A stretch of DNA of 40,124 nt, from assembly GCA_049671305.1 (NCBI GenBank), contig JBATUR010000116.1, forward strand, positions 1-40,124, given 5' to 3'. The notes under the pieces are model-generated. The model was not told the DNA's origin, did not search any database, and saw only the letters and a list, made by a program, of their open reading frames with translations. The DNA is from CADCTM01 sp049671305 (lineage in GTDB: Bacteria > Cyanobacteriota > Cyanobacteriia > Cyanobacteriales > Coleofasciculaceae). Below, in pieces: positions 24,678 to 32,624 of the stretch. The translations under genes were made by a program, and so were the position numbers. Position 1 is the first letter of the stretch. Every line of letters starts with the position of its first letter.

Positions 24678-26203
24678 CCGACATTTATTAGGTCACTAAT
24701 CCAGTAAATAATTTGTTTGGATTGTTCTGGATTTGGGTAATCGCCGACGATGTGCTTCCAGTTTTTTTCTAAGTTATTCTTGTCTTGAAAGTAAAGTTGA
24801 AAAAGAGCTAAAGCTAATTCATCATCGGCGTTGTTTTCCTTGGAATTAAAACTAATAGCATGACGATTTTTGAGATGAGCTAAATCTTTGTAAACATGAC
24901 TCCAGTTTGGCTTTTGCTCCCAGCTTTTGCCGTCGCGGTCTTTGTATTGTGTGAGAATGTGCAAGTAATCCCAAGGACAAGTCCACTGCACATATTGACC
25001 GCTGTTAAAAACTACTCGAATTGTAAGGCGATCGCGCCCCAAACTTTTCGCCAGTTTTTCGGCTTCTCGACAGTGTTGAAGAATATCTCGCTGTGGCACA
25101 CTATGACCAGCCCAAACAAAACCAACACTTAAGTTAATATCCTGACCGTGTTCTTTCCATTTATCTGACAATCCCATTAACCATTCTAATGCCTCTATAG
25201 GTTCTGGGGGCTTTTTGGGTTTGCTGCTGTAAATTACACCGAGGAAGTCGTCACCACCTGCATAAACAATTCGCCCTTGGTCTTTGGGAAAATTCTTGAT
25301 AAAATTTCCGCCCCAATTCCGCATGGCTTCGCTGAAATTTTTTAGACCTTCATCTCCTTTTTCTTTAGCAATTTCCTGAAGTTTTTTGCCAACTCTGTCA
25401 CCATCTCCCATAAACCAGCCAGTCCAGTGTTCTGGTTCACGAACAATGTCGCTAAACCCTGCTTCAAGCGGAGATATCCCAATGTTTCTGGCAATATCTT
25501 CGTCGCGAGTAACTAACCGCTTGACTAACTCAGGAATGCTCAATCTTTCATTAGGTGCAAGAAATTTTCCTTCGGGTTTGCCATCTGGGGGAAGATTTTC
25601 TAAGACACAGGAAAGACGTTGATAGAAATCCTTAAGTTCAGCTTTTTCTGGATCGGATAGTTGCCGCCCTGGATTTGAATGTTCCAAGCCTAAACGCGGC
25701 CAGGCGATCGCATCGGTGCCGGTCAAACTTGAACTGTTACCAATCCAATTAATCCCCGTCCAATCTCTCCGTAACTTGCGAGTTTCTAAATTCTTCATCG
25801 CAGATTCTATTGAATCTCCATGTCCCCAAAATATCTCCCAAGTGTACAAACCCCATCGCATCCACTCTTGCTGCCAAAAGTATTGCTCTTTAGGAGGTAC
25901 TTCTCGTTCTATCCAAACTCGACATTCATTTAATATTTCTTGCCATGATTTCCGAAGGGTATTAGTCACATCATTCCGGGAAAATTCTCCTTCCCCTTTC
26001 AGAAGTATCCGATTGGGCATTCCTTTCTGGATGTTTGGGGAACCGGGAGAAATGACATTGAAACCTGAGTCTTTGGCTTGCTTTACTAGCCTGTAACTCA
26101 GATAAGAAAGAATTAAAGAAGCCCCAAATAAATCTCGGAGTTTGCGGGACTTTTCGATAAATCCTTGCACGGGAGCAAAGCTGATTGCTGTGTATTCAGA
26201 CAT
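24644..26203 (-). CDS. cas10: Cas10/Cmr2-type protein with active GGDD palm, 519 aa
   Basis: The large subunit and cyclic oligoadenylate synthase of the type III-B complex. The first half starts MSEYTAISFAPVQGFIEKSR, typical of Cmr2. A palm-type motif FMGDGDRVGKKL lies near residues 264-275 and the catalytic YAGGDDFLGV near 314-323, so signalling activity should be intact. There is no N-terminal HD nuclease domain and the protein is much shorter than the classic Cmr2 of about 800-1000 aa, so DNA cleavage is not expected. It is the first gene of the operon and has about 600 bp of non-coding DNA upstream. Confidence 0.88.
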   Translation of the reverse strand: MSEYTAISFAPVQGFIEKSRKLRDLFGASLILSYLSYRLVKQAKDSGFNVISPGSPNIQKGMPNRILLKGEGEFSRNDVTNTLRKSWQEILNECRVWIEREVPPKEQYFWQQEWMRWGLYTWEIFWGHGDSIESAMKNLETRKLRRDWTGINWIGNSSSLTGTDAIAWPRLGLEHSNPGRQLSDPEKAELKDFYQRLSCVLENLPPDGKPEGKFLAPNERLSIPELVKRLVTRDEDIARNIGISPLEAGFSDIVREPEHWTGWFMGDGDRVGKKLQEIAKEKGDEGLKNFSEAMRNWGGNFIKNFPKDQGRIVYAGGDDFLGVIYSSKPKKPPEPIEALEWLMGLSDKWKEHGQDINLSVGFVWAGHSVPQRDILQHCREAEKLAKSLGRDRLTIRVVFNSGQYVQWTCPWDYLHILTQYKDRDGKSWEQKPNWSHVYKDLAHLKNRHAISFNSKENNADDELALALFQLYFQDKNNLEKNWKHIVGDYPNPEQSKQIIYWISDLINVGWQLCSNISSL

Positions 26204-26814
26204 GAATTCACTATAAATTGAAGGCTTATATTGTTCTCAAACAGTTAGTTGTGGTAGTAATGGCAATTAATCGCTTGAGTACTAACTGTCAGGTTTTATT
26301 TCTCTCGCTATTGTTAGCCTAGGCTTTGAAAGCAGGAGCATATAATAATTCCGGATTTTTGCTTGCCAAAAGACTTCCGACACAGATGGCTCCTTTGTTC
26401 GATATTGCTATTTATAGGGTTTAGTTGAAAATGGGCGACTGCTGTACCGCTATCTAAACTAGACTTTAACAGGTCTTTCTCCAGGAAAACCAGAAATTCC
26501 AACTATTAAAGAATTCGTTTAGATTTGCTCCAAAGCTTTTCTGAAAGGAATCTTTGACAAATTTCAAATAAGTTAATGAATATTGGCTTTTGTCTTGACA
26601 TTTAACTCAAAGGCAATATTATTGCCACACTTCAATACAAATTTTCTTTAAAAATGATTATTCTCCAGCTAATGTTGGGAATTTTTTAACTCAATTGAGC
26701 TGATTTCCCACAGCCAGTTTAGTGCTACGGCAGGATTTAAAAGAATGTTTGAGACAAATGTTTTACCTACTACTGTCTCAATAAATTACCAAGTTTGAAA
26801 GTTTATAAGGCGGG
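26204..26814 (-). promoter_or_regulatory. Long upstream region of the cas10 operon
   Basis: 611 bp with no convincing gene; the small frame at 26314-26502 has no features. It should hold the promoter and a long 5' untranslated region of the effector operon. A 9-bp inverted repeat, ACAGTTAGT (26241-26249) and ACTAACTGT (26281-26289), lies 38-86 bp before the start codon and could be an operator or an RNA hairpin. The 5' boundary is a strong terminator at 26815-26859. Confidence 0.45.
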
Positions 26815-26859
26815 AAAAAATCACAGCTTTTCGCTAAACACAAAAAGCTGTGATTTTTT
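26815..26859. terminator. Strong bidirectional terminator, 17-bp stem
   Basis: AAAAAATCACAGCTTTT (26815-26831) and AAAAGCTGTGATTTTTT (26843-26859) are perfectly complementary with an 11-nt loop and give a T run on both strands. Read on the minus strand it is placed to end the candidate RNA at 26815-27171 and to insulate the cas10 promoter from it. Confidence 0.9.
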
Positions 26860-26898
26860 AAGGGGAATTTTTGGGAATCAGAGCATTCCGAGTTAACG

Positions 26899-27127
26899 CC
26901 TTTACAGAATACTCCGATTAAACAGGCTTTTGTTACCTGTTAATTTTGCTTGACAGGACTGTGCCTCTTGGCGTCAAGAGGGTGTCAGTCCTTGAATCCA
27001 GAGTAGCCTTTCCCCTCAAGGCGTGTCAACAGCAGGCTAACTTCAAGAGGTTGCTACCTCTTCTAACACATCTGATTTTAAGAGGTGGTTTACAACCTTT
27101 GCAGAATACTCTGATTAAACAGGCTTT
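26899..27127 (-). repeat. Pair of 32-bp direct repeats flanking the RNA core
   Basis: 26899-26930 and 27096-27127 match at 30 of 32 positions; both contain AGAATACTC, GATTAAACAGGCTTT and a leading CCTTT. They lie in the same orientation 165 bp apart. The right copy touches the degenerate CRISPR repeat (3 bp between), in the position a spacer would occupy. Confidence 0.85.
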
Positions 27128-27130
27128 AGG

Positions 27131-27166
27131 GTTTTCATTCAATTGGTTTCCCCCACGAGTGGGGAC
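27131..27166 (-). repeat. Solitary degenerate CRISPR repeat
   Basis: Read on the minus strand it matches the 36-nt array repeat at 32 positions, ending AATGAAAAC instead of AATGGAAAC. The two adjacent differences in the hairpin (C-A for A-G on the plus strand) still leave a CCCCAC/GTGGGG stem, so the structure is kept. It is more than 10 kb from array 2 and points the opposite way. Confidence 0.9.
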
Positions 27167-27176
27167 TATATTACTA

Positions 27177-27208
27177 ATTATATAATGTTCGATAAATTAC
27201 CTTATCAA
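27177..27208 (-). promoter_or_regulatory. Sigma70-like promoter for the repeat-headed RNA
   Basis: On the minus strand, TTGATA (27208-27203) is followed after 17-18 nt by TTATAT/TATATA (27185-27179), with TATAAT overlapping (27182-27177). A start would fall near 27170, a few bases before the degenerate repeat. Confidence 0.55.
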
Positions 27209-27475
27209 AGATTATTTATGTCTGCCTCATCTAAAGTGCTGCAAAGTAGCTTTTATAAATATTTTTTCCTACAATTGTAGAAAAGAACTTTACGAGCAAA
27301 GCAAAGTTCTTCAGAAGTTATCTGGTGGGTTACAATTCAAGCTTAACTTAACCCGATAAAGTTTTTATAAAGTAAATAAAGACCCAAAATCATTCCAGGT
27401 GATAGATTCTTGAGGGCAGTCGGCACTTTCCCTATCTTAGCTACGCTAATTTCGATAAAGACTTAATCTGCATCC
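27209..27475. other. AT-rich intergenic stretch
   Basis: No gene seen. One 9-bp hairpin, AAGAACTTT (27283-27291) and AAAGTTCTT (27303-27311), has no T run on either side. Confidence 0.35.
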
Positions 27476-27811
27476 TCATCTAAATTCACCTCTTGTCGAA
27501 GGCTCCAAATTTTGAGGAACTGCATTACAAGTTGAGGTAATTTGACAGCGTTGATTTTGCTTACAGAAATCTTTAAGAAGAATTGCTATTTCCGGCTTAA
27601 TATTAGTATCAGAACAAGCAGCAGGACTAGCAAAACCACATATATTCCTTAAATCTAATATTCTGCCATCTGTTGTTTTCATATAGCAAAAAGGGGTGTT
27701 GCTATCGGAGTTTTGAACAACTGGATTAAGTGGAAGCGCCAAAGCTGTTTGTGTTGTCAAAGCAACGAATAAGGTTGAGATGATGCCATTTAAGACAGTA
27801 AGTTTAAGCAT
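27476..27811 (-). CDS. Secreted Cys-containing hypothetical protein, 111 aa
   Basis: The ATG at 27811 (MLKLTVLNG) is preferred to a TTG at 27823 because GGGAAAAA lies just upstream. A signal peptide covers about the first 25 residues and ends near ALALPLNP. The mature part has FCYMKTTDGRILDLRNICG, seen in small exported cyanobacterial proteins, and a Cys-rich tail (six Cys in all after the signal). Function unknown. Confidence 0.65.
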   Translation of the reverse strand: MLKLTVLNGIISTLFVALTTQTALALPLNPVVQNSDSNTPFCYMKTTDGRILDLRNICGFASPAACSDTNIKPEIAILLKDFCKQNQRCQITSTCNAVPQNLEPSTRGEFR

Positions 27812-27925
27812 GATTTTTCCCAATTAGTAAGACTTGAAATAATTAATACCACTAGACTTCAAGCCAAACTGATTAACAGCTTTGGTAATAAAGTCTATTT
27901 CGATTGCTCTATTTTTTGAGGAGTG

Positions 27926-27948
27926 GTGAGAGTAGCTCTCACTTTTTT
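27926..27948 (+). terminator. Intrinsic terminator on the plus strand
   Basis: GTGAGAG (27926-27932), TAG and CTCTCAC (27936-27942) form a perfect 7-bp stem followed by TTTTTT. Both neighbouring genes are on the minus strand, so the transcript it would end is not explained. Confidence 0.6.
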
Positions 27949-28029
27949 ACTTTAAAGAGGCAGTGCTTTGACTACCTCTAGTATCTTTTTTCCCAAATAA
28001 GTTGTTTCTGGAAGTACGATTACCTCTGG

Positions 28030-28902
28030 TTAAGGCAGAATAAATCGAGTTGGGTTATTGGCAGCAATGGTTCTTGTTTTGTACAGGTAATCATAAGAAC
28101 CACCGATTTGGGATGAGTAGCTAGACTCAGAAATCAGAACTGTGCCATCAGAGTTTACCTTTTCGACTACAGCCACGTGATTGGAATCCCATTGAGCGAT
28201 CGCTCCTACTTGAGGTATTCTCGAAGTTGGGATGTTTGCATTACGTGCTTGAGTACCCCACTCTTGAGCATTACCCGTCATTCTATTGACATTAGCAGCG
28301 TTACGACCCAGTTGTTTAGCTCGTCCGCTGGCATACCAAGTGCAATTTCCTTGAGATTTCCCTAGTTTAGGATTAGGTGGATTAGTAAAACTTGGTGCAT
28401 ATCCAGCACGCCAAAATGGATTGTCTTGGCGGTATACGGCTAATGTGAAGTCTGGCTGTCCAATTTGTCCAATTGGAGTAGGAGTACAATTAGGTTGCGT
28501 AGGCGGCTTACTAGGAGGATATCCAATCATATAAGCACTAGGAACCCAACGTTCTTGACCATCAATTCTTTCTTGAAGTCGAAACCAAATTGCATCTGGC
28601 TTACCATTCCAGAGATCATTGACACTTTGACCATAAGCCCAACCGTCAAGGTTAATTGTTGCATTGTAAGCAACATTTTTATTAGTACGAGCATCCAATT
28701 GACGGTTGGAACGCAGGTTAATTCCTGTAGATGACCCGACACGAAGAGAGAAGTTTTCTGAGCGAATCTTGCCATCACAAGAAGCACTTTGAGCGACGGC
28801 AGACATGGGTTGGATACTGGCTTTTTTGATTTGTATGCCCAGTCCGCTTAGTGTAAGTATTGAAGTCAAAGCAAAGATTGAAACAGAATGTTTAGTTTTC
28901 AT
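28030..28902 (-). CDS. Secreted SH3/CHAP-domain amidase-like protein, 290 aa
   Basis: The start is the ATG at 28902 (MKTKHSVSIFAL), not the TTG upstream. A signal peptide covers about residues 1-38, ending near AVAQS. An SH3-like domain follows (LRVGSSTGINLRSN, WYRFL-like spacing ending RWVPSAYMIG). The C-terminal CHAP domain has GNCTWYASGRAKQLG (catalytic Cys), PQVGAIAQWDSNHVAVVEKV (catalytic His) and TVLISESSY. CHAP enzymes cut peptidoglycan peptides. It acts outside the cytoplasm. Three 23-bp tandem repeats lie in its upstream region. Confidence 0.85.
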   Translation of the reverse strand: MKTKHSVSIFALTSILTLSGLGIQIKKASIQPMSAVAQSASCDGKIRSENFSLRVGSSTGINLRSNRQLDARTNKNVAYNATINLDGWAYGQSVNDLWNGKPDAIWFRLQERIDGQERWVPSAYMIGYPPSKPPTQPNCTPTPIGQIGQPDFTLAVYRQDNPFWRAGYAPSFTNPPNPKLGKSQGNCTWYASGRAKQLGRNAANVNRMTGNAQEWGTQARNANIPTSRIPQVGAIAQWDSNHVAVVEKVNSDGTVLISESSYSSQIGGSYDYLYKTRTIAANNPTRFILP

Positions 28903-28965
28903 AAAATCCAATAGTTAATCAAGAAGGTGATTATTGAAGAAGAAAAGCACAAAAAATCTGAATCT

Positions 28966-29030
28966 AAATATTTAAGTTGGAAGAGTCCAAATATTTAAGT
29001 TAGACGAGTCCAAATATTTAAGGTGAACGC
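28966..29030. repeat. 23-bp tandem repeats upstream of the CHAP gene
   Basis: Two full units (28966-28988 and 28989-29011) and a partial third (from 29012) contain AAATATTTAAGTT then GA.GAGTCC. The TTAAATATTTAA-like core is palindromic. The location about 55 bp upstream of the secreted amidase suggests binding sites for its regulator. Confidence 0.7.
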
Positions 29031-29320
29031 TATATTTAGTCAGGGTTTAATGCTAAAAAGAGACAGTATTTAGTCAATTTAATAAGCTAAGTTACAGTAA
29101 TTTTTGCCTCAGTTCATTTCTATGAATCAATGTATCAATGAGGGTTGTTTGATTTCCAAAAAATGCCGATATTGACAAGAGCATTGACAAAAAAAGCTGA
29201 AAAATATCTAGAAGCTAGAGTTCAGCTTCGTCAGGATTAATAAAGTAAATAGTTATTTTTACTTGACAAGAGCTGAAGGTAATCTAAGTTAAAAAATGCA
29301 CAGTTTATGAAGGTACATAG

Positions 29321-29358
29321 TTGACTGTCTAAGTCCGTCGTGTATACAATGTATACAC
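29321..29358 (+). promoter_or_regulatory. Promoter and palindromic operator of the toxin-antitoxin operon
   Basis: TTGACT (29321-29326) is followed 16 bp later by TATACA (29343-29348). The -10 lies inside a perfect palindrome, GTGTATAC-AAT-GTATACAC (29340-29358). The RHH antitoxin encoded next is the expected repressor. Confidence 0.75.
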
Positions 29359-29383
29359 ATAGTCAATAAAATAGAGGATAGCT

Positions 29384-29674
29384 ATGGCACTAACGAATAA
29401 AACAGACAAGGCTAAACGCTCTGAGGTTGTCAATATGAGAATTGAGCCAAATCAGCTTGACCTTATAGACGCGGCGGCTTCTGTCTGTGGCAAGAGTCGG
29501 AGTGCATTCATGCTAGAAGCTTCCTATCGAGCAGCAGAAGAGGCATTGCTAGATCGCAGATTGTTCCGCCTTAGTGATGAACAATGGGAAGCTTTTAATC
29601 AGGCTCTTGACACGCCTCCAGCAAAGAACGAGAAGTTACATCAATTGCTTCAGACAAAATCTCCTTGGGAATGA
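29384..29674 (+). CDS. DUF1778 (TacA-type) antitoxin, 96 aa
   Basis: A ribbon-helix-helix antitoxin. VVNMRIEPNQLDLIDAAASV followed by GKSRSAFMLEASYRAAEE is the typical DUF1778 pattern. The C-terminal part (FRLSDEQWEAFNQALDTPP) is the toxin-binding tail. It neutralises the GNAT toxin downstream and represses the operon through the palindrome at 29340-29358. Confidence 0.9.
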   Translation: MALTNKTDKAKRSEVVNMRIEPNQLDLIDAAASVCGKSRSAFMLEASYRAAEEALLDRRLFRLSDEQWEAFNQALDTPPAKNEKLHQLLQTKSPWE

Positions 29675-29823
29675 CCACCTGGAATTCGCTGTTGATTCTT
29701 ACAAAGTATTAGGGAAAATGTTTAGTTATTTGAGTGGAAATCCTTAGATGACCAAACTAATACTTTTTGAGAACTTATTATGACAAAACTAATCCCTCTC
29801 AACAAATAAGAAAGCTTTCAATA

Positions 29824-30321
29824 GTGAATTACACCTCACCAGAACATATTCAACAGACACATGATATACAGTCATTTGATTGTGGTGAGACAAGTCTCAA
29901 TAACTGGTTAAAAGAACGTGCTTTTGAAAATGAAAAACTTGGTTCCTCACGTACATATGTTGTCTGTTATGAGAATAAAGTAGTGGGGTATTACTGTCTA
30001 GCTACTGGTCAGGTTACTCATACTGAAGCTCCAGGTAAAATCAAAAGAAATATGCCAGACCCCATACCAGTTGTAATAATAGGAAGGCTTGCTGTTGATA
30101 TCAACCACCAAAGAAAAGGCATTGGTCTGGGGCTGATTAAAGATGCAGTAATGCGTACTTTACAAGCCTCAGAGATTTTAGGAGTTAGAGCGATTCTGGC
30201 TCATGCACTTGATGAGAAGGTGAAAACTTTTTATGTAGAAAGCTGCGGTTTTATGCCTTCTCCAGTTCATACTTTAACTGTCATGGTAAAACTTTCGGAC
30301 ATACAAAAGAATCTTCTATAA
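29824..30321 (+). CDS. GNAT-family toxin (TacT-like tRNA acetyltransferase), 165 aa
   Basis: The start is placed at GTG 29824 (VNYTSPEHIQQTHDIQSFDC), which matches the usual N-terminus of these toxins; a TTG at 29767 would add 19 residues. The acetyl-CoA loop is HQRKGIGLGLI and the catalytic Tyr lies in KTFYVESCGF. Such toxins acetylate the amino acid on charged tRNAs and stop translation. The pair would stabilise the plasmid. The gap to the antitoxin gene is about 150 bp, longer than usual. Confidence 0.85.
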   Translation: MNYTSPEHIQQTHDIQSFDCGETSLNNWLKERAFENEKLGSSRTYVVCYENKVVGYYCLATGQVTHTEAPGKIKRNMPDPIPVVIIGRLAVDINHQRKGIGLGLIKDAVMRTLQASEILGVRAILAHALDEKVKTFYVESCGFMPSPVHTLTVMVKLSDIQKNLL

Positions 30322-30347
30322 ATTTAAGTTTAATTACCTGGAAATTA

Positions 30348-30460
30348 GGGCGTTGCTGAATGAAAAGATGATTTTAGATTCTATCTAGGTTGAAACCCTT
30401 TATTTGAGAGGCAGGTAGGATGCCTACCCTACAAGATTCATCCCTAAATTATGCAACGCC
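30348..30460. mobile_element. MITE-like element, about 113 bp
   Basis: GGCGTTGCTGAAT (30349-30361) and AATTATGCAACGCC (30447-30460) form terminal inverted repeats. GAAATTA flanks both sides (30341-30347 and 30461-30467) as a possible target duplication. The inside has an extra hairpin GGTAGG-ATG-CCTACC and no ORF. Confidence 0.6.
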
Positions 30461-30655
30461 GAAATTATAACTGGCGATTTTACTCCTTTATTTATATTTT
30501 CCTATTCTTCTCGACAATAGGTAGGGAAGTAAGTTGTACCTATCGACCTGACCAAGATTTATATTTGGCAACTTTAATTCCACGCTATCACTCACGTCCA
30601 CATTTTAAACAACGATAAATATTTCTTGACTTAATGATGCTTGATGTTGTAAATG

Positions 30656-31153
30656 TTAGTCGTTACTAATATCTACATAATTAATTAAGAAAAAGCCTTC
30701 GGATACATGGGGTGGATTATCTTGCAACTCTTGAAACAACTCCTCAATTACAATATCTGGAACTTGCCGAACACGTTTTTTGTTCCAAGCTTTACAGAGT
30801 TCTAATGGTGTTTGTAAATGCCAGCCAATCCACTGTACTTCTTGGTTACAAACTTTGGTACTAATATCAGCTAGTTGTTTTAGTAAAACTATTCGCCACT
30901 CTTTCTTAGCATTCGTTGCATCATAGATGACAGGTTGTCCAGCTTGCATAGCTTTTTGCATTTGCTTCAATACTTCTTTTTCAATCATTAACCAGTTTCC
31001 CTGGATACCTGCATTACCAAATAGTTCAGTACGAATTTGGTCAGTGGAAATAATTTTAGCTGTTGGGTGAAGTTGATTGAGTTGAGCAGCAAATGTAGAT
31101 TTACCACAACCAGGACAACCAATTAAAATATGACAAATAAGTGGTACTGACAT
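30656..31153 (-). CDS. P-loop kinase-like ATPase (AAA_33/polynucleotide kinase type), 165 aa
   Basis: Walker A is GCPGCGKST (residues about 13-21). It is followed by ISTDQIRTELFGN and PVIYDATNAKKEWR, the pattern of the T4 polynucleotide kinase-like AAA_33 family. The substrate is unknown: nucleic acid 5' ends, small molecules or tRNA fragments are possible. It lies 9 bp after the WYL regulator gene in the same operon. Confidence 0.8.
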   Translation of the reverse strand: MSVPLICHILIGCPGCGKSTFAAQLNQLHPTAKIISTDQIRTELFGNAGIQGNWLMIEKEVLKQMQKAMQAGQPVIYDATNAKKEWRIVLLKQLADISTKVCNQEVQWIGWHLQTPLELCKAWNKKRVRQVPDIVIEELFQELQDNPPHVSEGFFLINYVDISND

Positions 31154-31162
31154 GATTTGATA

Positions 31163-32344
31163 TTATGAGTAGCGCTTTATTAAAGCTTGCGCTTCTTGGC
31201 GATGTTTTTCTACAAGTTTAGGGGGAGATAATACTAAAGCATTACCCATGTGGCGATATACCCAGCGACTGAATTCATGAAGGGAACGTTCGGGTAATTT
31301 CACAAGATAATCAACATGAATATATTCGCCATTACTATCTTTTTTGCCGAGAATAATTTCTTGGCTGGGATGACGACATTCACCTTCTCTAATAAAAGTT
31401 GTTCCGGGTGGAAAAAATCGGACTTTGACTTTCTCAAAGAGTAGTTTCCCATTTTTTTCCAGTTGTTGTTCTTCAAGTTGTCCTAAATAAATTCCCCAGC
31501 CTGCTTTCATCAGTTTTTGGGAAATTTTTAGGCTCTCTCTTTGGGCTTTTTGTCCCCGTGGTTGGCAACTGTTAATAACTTGGCAATGGTCTTTAAATCG
31601 GTCTAATCTTTCAACGACTAAATGTTGTGTTTGAGCTATTTCATAAAGTAGATACCAAGCAATATCATGGTAAAATAACTGTAATGGGTAAACTTGTAAA
31701 TATCCAGTTTGCCGTTGATATGGTTCTGAGTAACGGTACAATTCTATAAGCTGACCAGAAGCGATCGCATTTTCTACTGTGTCCAAGCAGTGAAACAAGG
31801 TATGCTGATACTTTCCCTTAACAACCATTTCCTTGGGGTCAGTGTAAATAATTGGGCGATTTAAGTAAGCGCGTACTGGATAAAAGAAATCTCCTTTACT
31901 GTCCAAATCCAGCCCTCGTAATCGTTGCTCAAGTATTTGATAAATTTGGCGTACTTGAGGGTCACCTTGATATTCAGCTTGGGATTCTATGGCGTTAAAA
32001 GCAACTTTCAATTCATTGATATTCATCGCCCCTGTACCTAAATAATAGCCCCAGCGATACATTCGGCGGTCAAGAATGCCGTAGTCGCGAAGAGTTTGCA
32101 GGTCTTTGCGAATTGTTGGTGTAGTTGGATACCCTTCTGGCAATTCGACTCCCACCGTCGTCGCAACTTGTCGTAACTTGGCTTGTACGGCATCTAAGGC
32201 ATTATGGTGTTTGTCGGTTTCAGTTTCAGTGAAGGAGTCGTCACAGCCAACGCCGGGATATTGGACTAAAGTCGCAATTAAGAGCAAAATACGTTCAAAA
32301 GCTAGACGGTCAGCGTAGGGGTGGAGGACAGGTTTCTTTGCCAT
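31163..32344 (-). CDS. WYL-domain transcriptional regulator, 393 aa
   Basis: An N-terminal winged-helix-like region (about residues 1-115, with TPTIRKDLQTLRDYGILDRR) is followed by a WYL domain near 190-250 (IASGQLIELYRYSEPYQRQ, then YPLQLFYHDIAWYLLYEIAQ). WYL regulators sense nucleic acid or nucleotide ligands and often control CRISPR and other defence genes; one negatively regulates a CRISPR system in Synechocystis. This one is a candidate regulator of the cas genes here. It forms an operon with the kinase. Confidence 0.85.
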   Translation of the reverse strand: MAKKPVLHPYADRLAFERILLLIATLVQYPGVGCDDSFTETETDKHHNALDAVQAKLRQVATTVGVELPEGYPTTPTIRKDLQTLRDYGILDRRMYRWGYYLGTGAMNINELKVAFNAIESQAEYQGDPQVRQIYQILEQRLRGLDLDSKGDFFYPVRAYLNRPIIYTDPKEMVVKGKYQHTLFHCLDTVENAIASGQLIELYRYSEPYQRQTGYLQVYPLQLFYHDIAWYLLYEIAQTQHLVVERLDRFKDHCQVINSCQPRGQKAQRESLKISQKLMKAGWGIYLGQLEEQQLEKNGKLLFEKVKVRFFPPGTTFIREGECRHPSQEIILGKKDSNGEYIHVDYLVKLPERSLHEFSRWVYRHMGNALVLSPPKLVEKHRQEAQALIKRYS

Positions 32345-32624
32345 AGTTATTTAAGTTAGCTTTATTTGACAATCAAAAACAACTTAAAGAAAATATTCAT
32401 CCAATTTATGGTCTAGGCTAGTATTTCCTGACTTGTTTACTGAAAATGATACTAATTTTTTCTTGATTGAATATCGTCTTTTTATCTTAATATCAGGCTA
32501 TCAATTTTAGGTGAGTAGCAAATAGATGAGAATTTAGATTATCGCTAGTAGATTATTGCCAAAGTGAAAAACTCTGTATATTGATACTTGTACAGCTCGT
32601 GTGTGAGCTGTTAGTGTCAGTTTT

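Larger units (their letters stand above)
26815..27171 (-). ncRNA. Candidate structured RNA with a CRISPR-repeat-like 5' end
   Basis: On the minus strand, a promoter-like sequence (27177-27208) is followed within a few bases by a degenerate CRISPR repeat (27166 to 27131). A highly structured body follows, then the 17-bp-stem terminator. Hairpins visible (plus coordinates): 26955-26961 with 26986-26992, inner arms 26964-26970 with 26975-26981, and 27045-27051 with 27056-27062. TTGACA/TGTCAA arms (26950-26955 and 27024-27029) can close the multi-branched core. A 32-bp unit occurs at both ends of the body. No ORF explains this. It might be a crRNA-like regulator, a decoy for Cas proteins, or the relic of a mini-array. 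Transcription is inferred, not shown. Confidence 0.6.

Noticed and set aside
26314..26502. 62-codon minus-strand ORF upstream of cas10
   Set aside because: No recognisable features or start signal; the composition looks like non-coding leader.
26815..27171. Type V-type tracrRNA for the anti-repeat
   Set aside because: No Cas12, Cas9 or transposition genes are present, and the promoter and terminator favour the strand carrying the repeat rather than the anti-repeat.
26946..27185. ORF of 79 codons on the plus strand across the candidate RNA
   Set aside because: It runs through hairpins and the degenerate repeat, has no ribosome binding site and does not look like a protein.
27283..27311. AAGAACTTT/AAAGTTCTT hairpin as a terminator
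   Set aside because: There is no T run on either strand and no nearby gene end.
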